Shown in pieces: positions 36,354 through 43,706 of a stretch of DNA of 64,000 nt. The first letter of the stretch is position 1. The number at the start of each line of letters is the position of its first letter. The notes beneath the pieces were generated by a model that was not told where the DNA came from, did no database searches, and saw only the letters and a list, made by a program, of their open reading frames with translations. Origin of the DNA: Bacteroidota bacterium (GTDB lineage: Bacteria > Bacteroidota > Bacteroidia > Cytophagales > Cyclobacteriaceae); the NCBI GenBank assembly GCA_947470895.1, contig CANIVF010000014.1, forward strand, positions 1 to 64,000, given 5' to 3'. Position numbers and translations under genes: made by a program.

Positions 36354-37688
36354 ATGAAAAGAATTATCGCTTTACTGGTTTTGCTTTGCCTTTACTATGT
36401 TACTCAGGCACAGGATAAACCGAAAGAAATCAATGAGTTAAAATTGAATTTAAATGATACTGGCAGCCGCTATATCAAGGCTACCTTTTTAAATCAGGTT
36501 TGGTTACGCTATGATCAGAGCAACCCCGGCACACGTGTTTTGGGCGAACCGAAAAACGAAACACTTGATATCGGTCTCCGAAGAACACGTTTTCAATTGT
36601 ATGGTCAGATGACCGATCGCGTGTTTTTCTATTTTCAATTCGGCCAAAATAACTTTAACTATTTGTCGCAGAATGCTGGCAATAGAAAATTACAAGCCTT
36701 CTTTCACGATGCATTGGGCGAGTATCGTGTAACCAAAGGAAATGAAAAGCTGATCCTGGGTGGTGGACTTACTATCGCCAATGGCCTCTCACGATTTAGT
36801 CAGCCCAGTGTATCCACGATTATGACTATGGATGTTCCCGTATTTGCACAAGCTACCGTAGATCAAACCGATGAGTTTTCAAGAAAGCTCAGCGCCTATG
36901 CGCGGGGTCAACTGGGCAAATTGGATTATCGTGTAGTACTCAGTGATCCGTTTCCGGTTACCACCAACGGCCAGCCAATTCCTGCCTTGTCAAACAATGC
37001 TACGTTTTCACAGCGTGGTCATCACAAGCAATATCAGGGATTATTTATTTATAATTTCTTCGATACCGAAGCACACACTACACCCTACATGACAGGCACG
37101 TATCTCGGCAAGAAGAAAGTCCTAAACCTGGAAGCAGGATTTATTACACAAAGCAAGGCCACCTGGACGAAAGAAGCTGCTGATACCATTTATCATTCCA
37201 TGAACTTGTGGTCTGCCGCTGTATTTTACGATGCTCCGGTTAATACAGAAAAAGGAACGGCTCTCAATGCCTATGTTGGCTACTACAATTATGATTTCGG
37301 TCCAGGATACCTTCGCTATAACGGTATCATGAATCCTGCATCAACGGTAAGCGGAATATACCCATCTGGCAGCCAGGGTAATGCATTTCCAATGTTTGGC
37401 AGTGGCAAAGTGTGGTACACTCAGGTAGGTTATCTGATGAAGAAAGATTTGCTGGGCGAAGGCAACGGAACGTTAATGCCGTATGCATCGTTGATGAGTG
37501 CCAACTATGATAGGCTGGATAAACAAATGAACGTGATAGACGTTGGTGTTAACTGGCTCCTGAAAGGACACAACAGCAAAATCACACTCGATTATCAGAA
37601 CAGACCCTTCTATTTGCAACAAGGCACTGACTTGATCCGAAATGGAAACAAGAGTCAGGTTGTAATGCAGTATCAGATTTTCTTTTGA
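36354..37688 (+). CDS. Outer-membrane porin
   Basis: A 444-residue beta-barrel protein. The signal peptide ends at TQAQD; the barrel has alternating strands such as RRTRFQLYGQMTDRVFFYFQF and an aromatic C-terminal strand (QVVMQYQIFF). The pattern fits phosphate-selective/OprO-P-like porins of Bacteroidota. Because it follows the SulP transporter, a role in bringing anions, perhaps bicarbonate, across the outer membrane is a reasonable guess. There is no TonB box, so passive diffusion is more likely than energised uptake. Confidence 0.8.
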   Translation: MKRIIALLVLLCLYYVTQAQDKPKEINELKLNLNDTGSRYIKATFLNQVWLRYDQSNPGTRVLGEPKNETLDIGLRRTRFQLYGQMTDRVFFYFQFGQNNFNYLSQNAGNRKLQAFFHDALGEYRVTKGNEKLILGGGLTIANGLSRFSQPSVSTIMTMDVPVFAQATVDQTDEFSRKLSAYARGQLGKLDYRVVLSDPFPVTTNGQPIPALSNNATFSQRGHHKQYQGLFIYNFFDTEAHTTPYMTGTYLGKKKVLNLEAGFITQSKATWTKEAADTIYHSMNLWSAAVFYDAPVNTEKGTALNAYVGYYNYDFGPGYLRYNGIMNPASTVSGIYPSGSQGNAFPMFGSGKVWYTQVGYLMKKDLLGEGNGTLMPYASLMSANYDRLDKQMNVIDVGVNWLLKGHNSKITLDYQNRPFYLQQGTDLIRNGNKSQVVMQYQIFF

Positions 37689-37710
37689 GTTTTAGTTTAA
37701 TTTGGATCTA

Positions 37711-37743
37711 TAAAAGGGGTGTTCGAAAGGACACCTTTTTTAT
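37711..37743. terminator. Bidirectional intrinsic terminator with GAAA tetraloop
   Basis: The stem GGTGTTC (37718-37724) and GGACACC (37729-37735) closes a GAAA loop. A T-run follows on the plus strand (37736-37742) and an A-run precedes it, giving a T-run for the minus strand as well. It serves the convergent porin and 37744-38238 genes. Confidence 0.85.
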
Positions 37744-38238
37744 TTAGTCTTTAATGGCAAACTTAAATAAACCTACACCCAGTGAAAGAAATATCAACAA
37801 CAAGGCAACCAACACAATCGTAAATTTGATGATTGCAAAATAGAATGCCATCGAAACCGTACCCTCGTTCATATCCGAAAGTGTGAAGAGCATAGCGAAG
37901 TTTTCTATTAAATCACAAGTTCCTGCAAACCAGATCCCGCGCGAAAAGAATTTCCTGGCCATCATTAATTTTTCATTATTTGAAAAAGCCGTGGAAACTT
38001 TACAGCCGAGGTCGATAGCCCAGCAATACAAGAATATAAATACGAAATCGAGGTAAATACTAATTCGTGCTTTTGATTCGCCGTCCATTCCCCATGTATC
38101 AATAATTTGCTGTGCAGATTCTATTGTCTTTGCCAGCTCAAACTGCACAATGTTAGTAGGTGTAAACGGTCGCATCAGAATAAACCAGCCGATGGTAGCC
38201 GCAGTAGCAATCCAGAACAATTTTACTTGTTTATTCAT
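37744..38238 (-). CDS. Four-helix membrane protein of unknown function
   Basis: 164 residues with four predicted membrane helices: LFWIATAATIGWFILM near the N-terminus, IYLDFVFIFLYCWAIDLG, GIWFAGTCDLIENFAMLF and a last one from FYFAIIKFTIVLVALLLIFL. Charged residues sit inside two helices (DFVF, DLIENF), a feature of small inner-membrane proteins with a binding or channel role. I recognise no family. It converges with the porin and is divergent from marC, with 61 bp between starts. Confidence 0.6.
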   Translation of the reverse strand: MNKQVKLFWIATAATIGWFILMRPFTPTNIVQFELAKTIESAQQIIDTWGMDGESKARISIYLDFVFIFLYCWAIDLGCKVSTAFSNNEKLMMARKFFSRGIWFAGTCDLIENFAMLFTLSDMNEGTVSMAFYFAIIKFTIVLVALLLIFLSLGVGLFKFAIKD

Positions 38239-38299
38239 CTCAACAACAAGTTAACCTGCCCAACGGAATTTCTGCTAATTTTGTGGTTCAATTTTATCC

Positions 38300-38869
38300 A
38301 TGGACATCAAAGAAATATTTTCCGTTTCCCTTATTCTATTCTCCGTAATCGATATTATCGGCTCTGTCCCCTTCATTATCCTGATCAAAAAACGCGAGGG
38401 AAGAATCTATGCGGAGAAAGCAACGATCATCTCAGCCGTGTTGATGGTGGGATTCCTGTATTTGGGATTATCCATTCTTAAATTATTCGGATTGGATGTA
38501 GCCTCCTTTGCCGTAGCGGGTGCCATCGTGATTTTCATAGTAGCCATGGAAATGATTTTAGGAATCACCTTGATCAAAGACGATCCTGATGCAAAAGGTT
38601 CAGGTTCAATTGTTCCACTCGCATTTCCCCTCATTGCCGGTGCTGGAACGCTGACCACCATTCTATCGCTGCGCGCGGTGTACGAAGAAACAAATGTGCT
38701 GATCGGAATTTTGTTAAACCTTGTTTTCGTATATCTGGTATTGCGCTCTGTTTCATGGTTGGAACGGGTAATTGGTAAATCAGGCTTTGCTGTCTTACGC
38801 AGAGTGTTTGGAGTGATTCTGCTCGCCATTGCTGTAAAAATTTTCAAGAGTAATGTATTACCTGCATGA
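38300..38869 (+). CDS. MarC family integral membrane protein (UPF0056)
   Basis: A 189-residue protein with six helices and the MarC-family motifs: LFSVIDIIGSVPFIILI near the start, a central DPDAKGSGSIVPLAFPLIAG with the PLAFPLIAGPG-like loop, and a C-terminal VFGVILLAIAVKI helix. Function of the family is unsettled (once linked, wrongly, to multiple antibiotic resistance). The stop overlaps the rnhA start by 4 bases (ATGA), so the two are translationally coupled. Confidence 0.9.
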   Translation: MDIKEIFSVSLILFSVIDIIGSVPFIILIKKREGRIYAEKATIISAVLMVGFLYLGLSILKLFGLDVASFAVAGAIVIFIVAMEMILGITLIKDDPDAKGSGSIVPLAFPLIAGAGTLTTILSLRAVYEETNVLIGILLNLVFVYLVLRSVSWLERVIGKSGFAVLRRVFGVILLAIAVKIFKSNVLPA

Positions 38870-39333
38870 TTCGCATCTACACCGATGGAGCGGCACAAGG
38901 TAATCCCGGTCGTGGGGGCTATGGGGTAATTCTGAAATTCAATCACCATGAAAAAGAACTCTCTGATGGATTTCGTCTCACCACCAACAACCGGATGGAA
39001 TTGCTGGCCGTAATCAAAGGTCTGGAGGCGATTACAAAAACGGATATTGCTGTTACCATCTACTCCGATTCTAAATACGTAGTTGACTCCGTTGAGAAAG
39101 GTTGGATCTGGGGATGGCAGAAAAAAAACTTTGCAAAGAAAGCAAATGCCGATCTATGGCAACGCTACATTCCCCTGCACCTGAAATACAAACCTAAGTT
39201 TGTTTGGGTAAAAGGTCATGCCGGGCATATTGAAAATGAACGCTGCGATGTGCTTGCCGTGCAAGCTGCCGAAAGTGGCAGGCTGCAAGTGGATGATTGG
39301 TACGAACAAAATAAAAATAAAGTCGAAGATTGA
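38866..39333 (+). CDS. rnhA: Ribonuclease HI
   Basis: A 155-residue enzyme that cuts RNA in RNA-DNA hybrids. All four metal-binding acids are in place: Asp in IYTDGAAQGNPGRGGYG, Glu in NNRMELLAV, Asp in YSDSKYVVD and Asp in ERCDVLA. The conserved basic handle region (EKGWIWGWQKKNF) is present. Length matches the bacterial enzyme. Confidence 0.96.
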   Translation: MIRIYTDGAAQGNPGRGGYGVILKFNHHEKELSDGFRLTTNNRMELLAVIKGLEAITKTDIAVTIYSDSKYVVDSVEKGWIWGWQKKNFAKKANADLWQRYIPLHLKYKPKFVWVKGHAGHIENERCDVLAVQAAESGRLQVDDWYEQNKNKVED

Positions 39334-39378
39334 ATTTTCAGGAATCCTGTATATTTAAATACCTATAACGAAACCGTT

Positions 39379-40287
39379 TTGTCAGAACCTGTCTCCATAC
39401 ATTTTTCATCAGGTAGCCTCACTGCCCTGAATATTTGTTTAGCCATTATCATGTTAGGGGTCGCACTGGATATCAAAGTAGAACACTTCACTAAATTGCT
39501 CAACCAAAAGAAAGCTGTGCTCACCGGGTTGTTTGCTCAATTCGTCATCCTTCCGCTTTTCACCGTATTGCTGGTAACTGTTTTACCCATCAGCAATGGC
39601 ATGGCCTTAGGCTTGCTACTCGTAGCTGCTTGCCCTGGTGGCAATGTTTCCAATTTCTATTCTCAAATGGCAAAAGGTCATGTTGCCCTGTCAGTAACAT
39701 TGACAGCAGTTTCATCCCTGGCTGCCTTTATTATAACACCTCTGAATTTTATTTTCTGTGTATCATTGGTTCCTTCGCTGTCGGGCGAATTGAAATCACT
39801 TGAAATTGATTTCTTGTCGCTCATGCTTAATATGGTTTCGATACTGCTGATCCCATTGCTAGTTGGCATGTGGTTGTCTGCACGTTATGGCTCGTTTATT
39901 AAAAAGATCGCTGGCCCCATCCGGATTCTATCGATGATGATGCTCACTGCGTTTATTATCATAGCGGTAGTCAATAATTATAAAGGCTTTGAAGCTTACC
40001 TGGCTGATGTTTTTTGGATTGTTCTATTTCACAATGGTTGCGCGCTGCTGATAGCCTATTATTTTAGTAAACTATTAAAAAATCATGAAGCAGTAAATCG
40101 CACAGTGGCTATTGAAACAGGTATCCAGAATTCCGGACTTGCACTGATTTTAATTTTTAATTTTTTTAATGGCAATACGGCCATGGCTGTGGTGGCCGCA
40201 TGGTGGGGAGTGTGGCATTTGATTTCAGGCTTCGCTTTTTCCGCATTCATGCGCAAGCGCCCAATAGTAGAATCAGTTCAATTGTGA
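39379..40287 (+). CDS. Bile acid:sodium symporter (BASS) family protein
   Basis: A 302-residue membrane protein with about ten helices and BASS motifs: GVALDIKVEHF, LLVAACPGGNVSNFYSQMAKG (crossover region) and ETGIQNSGLALIL. The start is a TTG at 39379; no good ATG is nearby. BASS proteins import organic anions with sodium; in bacteria substrates range from pantoate-like acids to bile acids. It is 45 bp after rnhA. Confidence 0.88.
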   Translation: MSEPVSIHFSSGSLTALNICLAIIMLGVALDIKVEHFTKLLNQKKAVLTGLFAQFVILPLFTVLLVTVLPISNGMALGLLLVAACPGGNVSNFYSQMAKGHVALSVTLTAVSSLAAFIITPLNFIFCVSLVPSLSGELKSLEIDFLSLMLNMVSILLIPLLVGMWLSARYGSFIKKIAGPIRILSMMMLTAFIIIAVVNNYKGFEAYLADVFWIVLFHNGCALLIAYYFSKLLKNHEAVNRTVAIETGIQNSGLALILIFNFFNGNTAMAVVAAWWGVWHLISGFAFSAFMRKRPIVESVQL

Positions 40288-40300
40288 TGAGATTTAAGAG

Positions 40301-41356
40301 ATGGAGAAATTAATTTATCATTCGCTAAAGCAATATTGTAAAACCGCACTCAGTTTCTATTTTAGTAAATGGCAGGTTCAAGAACTCGTGCCTATTCCTA
40401 AAGGTCCTGTCATTTTTGTTGCCAATCATCAAAATGCCTTTTTAGATGCCGTGCTCATCAGCTGTAGTTCAAGTCGTGAACCATGGTTTCTTACTCGTGC
40501 CAATGTATTTAGCAGCAAATTCGTCAAGAAAATTTTAGCCATTTTACAAATGATTCCTGTCTATCGCTTTCGCGATGGATTTAGTACGCTAAGGAAAAAT
40601 GATGAGGTTATCGACAATTGTGTAGAATTACTTTCAAAACAAAACTCCATTTTGATTTTTGGAGAAGGAAATCATAATGGCCAATGGTATTTGCGAGCAC
40701 TTCAAAAAGGATTTGCCCGCATTGCTATCGCGGCCGAAGCACGAAACGACTGGAAACTGGGAGTCACTATTGTGCCTGTGGGAGTTCAATATGAATCACA
40801 TACTGATTTTCGTTCCAGGGTACTGGTCACTTTTGGAAAGCCAATATCCGTAAAGGAAATTTTTAGCAATGAATTAAGTGCTCAGGAAAATATTGACACA
40901 ATGCTTAATAAGACCATGGAGGGAATCAAGCCTCTTATTTTAAACATCGATCCGGAACATTATGATAGCAGACTCGCTTTTTGGCTAGCTAACCGACAGG
41001 TGAAAAAAGACTTAGTGGATCAGTTAAAATTGGATCAGCAATTAGTAAAAGAAAATTCTATAGCTGATCTTGTTCAGGATAAAATAGAAAATCAAAAGCT
41101 TCAGTCTCGTTGGAATCCGATTCGTATGTACGAATCAATCAATCATTTTCTTCCAAGGTTTATTCTCCATTGGATATTAAAGAATAAAGTGAAAGACACT
41201 CAATTTATTGGATCACTCAAGTATGCGATCGGCATGGTGTTGGTGCCCGTTTTCTATCTCATTCAAACAGGATTGTGTTTCGTGATCTCACAATCGTGGC
41301 CTGTTACCATTGTTTACTTCTTATCTCTTCCCATCAGTATATTACTAAGACGCTAA
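40301..41356 (+). CDS. Lysophosphatidic-acid-type acyltransferase (PlsC family)
   Basis: A 351-residue membrane-associated acyltransferase. The catalytic NHxxxxD box reads NHQNAFLDAV, the acceptor motif FGEGNHNGQW corresponds to the usual EGT(R) motif, and VPVGVQYES is the third block. The C-terminus holds two hydrophobic segments (LVPVFYLIQTGLCFV, VTIVYFLSLPISILL). It is longer than simple PlsC (about 250), as in other Bacteroidota paralogues with a C-terminal membrane extension. It overlaps the convergent 41353-42693 gene by 4 bases. Confidence 0.87.
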   Translation: MEKLIYHSLKQYCKTALSFYFSKWQVQELVPIPKGPVIFVANHQNAFLDAVLISCSSSREPWFLTRANVFSSKFVKKILAILQMIPVYRFRDGFSTLRKNDEVIDNCVELLSKQNSILIFGEGNHNGQWYLRALQKGFARIAIAAEARNDWKLGVTIVPVGVQYESHTDFRSRVLVTFGKPISVKEIFSNELSAQENIDTMLNKTMEGIKPLILNIDPEHYDSRLAFWLANRQVKKDLVDQLKLDQQLVKENSIADLVQDKIENQKLQSRWNPIRMYESINHFLPRFILHWILKNKVKDTQFIGSLKYAIGMVLVPVFYLIQTGLCFVISQSWPVTIVYFLSLPISILLRR

Positions 41357-42693
41357 TGGATTTCTCGTTCCACTAAGCGAATTCCATAACGACTTAATTC
41401 ATTCAGCACAGGATCATAAATATCCTGATCAACTGGAATGGCCACACCTCTGCTTTTGATTTTACCTTCCAACAAAAGCTTTGCCGCAATAGCCAGTGGA
41501 AGGCCTACTGTTTTTGCCATGGCCGTATTCACTTCATCATCGCCCGTTACGGTGAGATGAGCCTGGATTTCTTTGGTTGTGCCCCCTTGACTAAATACGA
41601 AGCGATGCCACATCACGATAAAATCCTTATCTCCGGTTTTCAACTTCCATTTCTTATTTAAAATATGCTCAAGAACCTGCGCTGGCGTCCCAGAAGCTAT
41701 TCCAATTTTTTCATCCGAAAATAATCCACTCCATCGCAAACGAATCATCTCTTCACTTTCAGAAGAAAGTTTGAAATAGTTCATCAGTTTTTCTTCTGCC
41801 AATTCAGGTGACTGATTATCAAGAAAAGAATTAATGAATCCGGCATGGGTTATAGCTTCAACTCCTTCCATCTGATAAGTATCATCGCAGCAGCCTAACT
41901 GTACCAATACATGCCAGGCCTGACAATAGCCCTTATTTCTAAGTGTGCCGCGTAACATAGTTTTAATATTCATTAAGCCATAGGTTTCCATATACCTTAA
42001 AGAATCGCGGTTGGCATAGCCATCGTATTCGCCATAGCCCGGAACAGCGATGGGTGTAGTGCGTAGAAAAAGTTGCTGGTAGGGAATGAACTTATACTGA
42101 CCTTCTTGTAAAAATTTCGCAGTGCCTTGCCCAGCCATAACCACATTGCGCGGATTCCAGGTAAACTTATACCGCCAGGGATTTTCAGTGTCTGTTTCCG
42201 TGGCAATGAGTCCTCCGGTAAAAGATTCAAAGGAAGTGAGCGTTCCTCCCATTACCTTTATTTTATCAATAACCTGCATGGCACTCATGTGGTCAATGCC
42301 TGGATCCAAACCGCATTCGTTAAGAAAAAGAAGGTTATTGGCTTTAGCCTGATCGCTAAAAGATTTCATCTCCTCCGAAACATAACTTGCCGTGAGCAAA
42401 TGCTTTTTTTCAGTGAGGCAGATTTTCGCGACCTGTGGGTGTAAAGGAGCAGGCAATAAAGAAATAACCACATCACTGGCTGCAATCGCTTTGCGGCTTC
42501 GCTCCTGCTCATCAATATTAAATTGAATTGGCTTACCATAGGGTGAAATTCCAACCCGATCTTGCGCAGCCTGAAGTGAAATGTCGCCAACGGTAATTGT
42601 CCAATTATACTCGGATGCCTGAGTTAAAAGAAAGGAGATTAAAGATGAAGATGATCGGCCAGCGCCAACAACAAGAATAAATTTATGATCCAT
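41353..42693 (-). CDS. Saccharopine dehydrogenase-like NAD(P)-binding protein
   Basis: The frame opens at 42729, but the ATG at 42693 begins MDHKFILVVGAGRSSSSLI, the natural start of the Rossmann fold (446 residues). Other features: VVISLLPAPLHPQVAKICL, NECGLDPGIDHMSA and the substrate segment GGLIATETDTENPWRYKFTW, typical of saccharopine reductase / LYS9-type enzymes (lysine catabolism, spermidine pathway relatives). Without lysine-ketoglutarate reductase nearby the substrate is unsure; carboxyspermidine-type dehydrogenation is an alternative. Confidence 0.82.
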   Translation of the reverse strand: MDHKFILVVGAGRSSSSLISFLLTQASEYNWTITVGDISLQAAQDRVGISPYGKPIQFNIDEQERSRKAIAASDVVISLLPAPLHPQVAKICLTEKKHLLTASYVSEEMKSFSDQAKANNLLFLNECGLDPGIDHMSAMQVIDKIKVMGGTLTSFESFTGGLIATETDTENPWRYKFTWNPRNVVMAGQGTAKFLQEGQYKFIPYQQLFLRTTPIAVPGYGEYDGYANRDSLRYMETYGLMNIKTMLRGTLRNKGYCQAWHVLVQLGCCDDTYQMEGVEAITHAGFINSFLDNQSPELAEEKLMNYFKLSSESEEMIRLRWSGLFSDEKIGIASGTPAQVLEHILNKKWKLKTGDKDFIVMWHRFVFSQGGTTKEIQAHLTVTGDDEVNTAMAKTVGLPLAIAAKLLLEGKIKSRGVAIPVDQDIYDPVLNELSRYGIRLVEREIH

Positions 42694-42828
42694 AATGAAA
42701 AGAAAATCTAAATTACTGGAATTATGCATTAATGTTTCATAAGAATATTTGAGTTTGTTACCTTTCTACATCTGCATCAGGTCCTTATGAAGGATAATCC
42801 GTAATCACTTTTTTGAAATTTCTACTTT

Positions 42829-43299
42829 ATGAAAGAATTTGAAATATTTTATGACATCGAAGAACTTGATAACGAATCCAAGTATCTTGTCCATAAAGCA
42901 AAAGAAGCAGCCAACTTTGCATATGCCCCCTATTCTAAATTTCATGTAGGTGCGGCTATCATGCTGGAAGATGGAACTGTTTTAACAGGATCCAATCAGG
43001 AAAACGCCTCATACCCATTGTGTATTTGTGCAGAACGGGTGGTACTTTATACTGCGGCTACGCAACACCCCGAAAAACAAATTATGAAAATGGCTATTAG
43101 TGCACACCGTAAAAATCACAAGGAACTTTCACCGGCTTCTTCTTGTGGTGCCTGCCGTCAGGTAATGAGTGAATTTGAAGAAAGACAGAATAAACCCTTC
43201 GAGGTGATCTTTCTGAAATCAAAGAATGAATGGATTAAGTGTGCTTCTGCCGAAAGTCTTTTACCTTTCGTTTTTAAGCGCAACAATTTGCATGAGTAA
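42829..43299 (+). CDS. cdd: Cytidine deaminase
   Basis: A 156-residue homotetramer-type enzyme that deaminates (deoxy)cytidine to uridine in pyrimidine salvage. Zinc and catalytic motifs: CAERVVLYTA (Cys zinc ligand and catalytic Glu) and SSCGACRQVMSEF (two further Cys ligands). The substrate-site motif FHVGAAIMLEDG and NQENASYP are present. Length is usual for the small form. Confidence 0.95.
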   Translation: MKEFEIFYDIEELDNESKYLVHKAKEAANFAYAPYSKFHVGAAIMLEDGTVLTGSNQENASYPLCICAERVVLYTAATQHPEKQIMKMAISAHRKNHKELSPASSCGACRQVMSEFEERQNKPFEVIFLKSKNEWIKCASAESLLPFVFKRNNLHE

Positions 43300-43319
43300 A
43301 CACTTTAAATAATACTACT

Positions 43320-43682
43320 GTGGAAAATCTCGAGATTACTGGTTCAGAAACAACACCATCACTAAACTTTAGTCAACAAAAAAATCAATTTAACATTGAG
43401 GGGCGATCCTTAATGGAAGATGCCGGAAAATTCTATAAGCCGGTGCAGGAATGGCTGGTTGAATATGGCAATAATCCTAACCCCAAAACGGAAGTTAATA
43501 TACGGTTGGAGTATTTGAACACAGCTACTTCACGGCAATTTTTAGATCTGTTTAAAATCATGGAAAACGTACCGGGCGCTAAAGTGATCTGGTATTTTTC
43601 GGATGAAGATGAAGATATGGAAGAAATGGGACAGGAACTAGCTGAGCTCGTTACCCTTCCTTTCGAATTTAAAACAGTTTGA
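43320..43682 (+). CDS. SiaC family (DUF1987) regulatory phosphoprotein
   Basis: A 120-residue protein starting with GTG. The core ESLMEDA-like motif (GRSLMEDAGKFYKPVQEW), FRLEYLNT-like NIRLEYLNTATSR and IWYFSDEDEDMEEMG match SiaC, the anti-anti-regulator phosphorylated in the Pseudomonas SiaABCD signalling system. The Ser and Thr in the motif region (NTATSRQ) hold the phosphorylation site by analogy. No siaA/B/D genes are close here, so its partner must be elsewhere or different; downstream is the broken ABC transporter. Confidence 0.83.
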   Translation: MENLEITGSETTPSLNFSQQKNQFNIEGRSLMEDAGKFYKPVQEWLVEYGNNPNPKTEVNIRLEYLNTATSRQFLDLFKIMENVPGAKVIWYFSDEDEDMEEMGQELAELVTLPFEFKTV

Positions 43683-43706
43683 TGATCTGCAATCGATTCT
43701 GACAGG

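Noticed and set aside
38407-38949. 180-aa minus-strand ORF over marC
   Set aside because: Shadow of a well-conserved membrane protein gene; composition is the complement of the marC helices.
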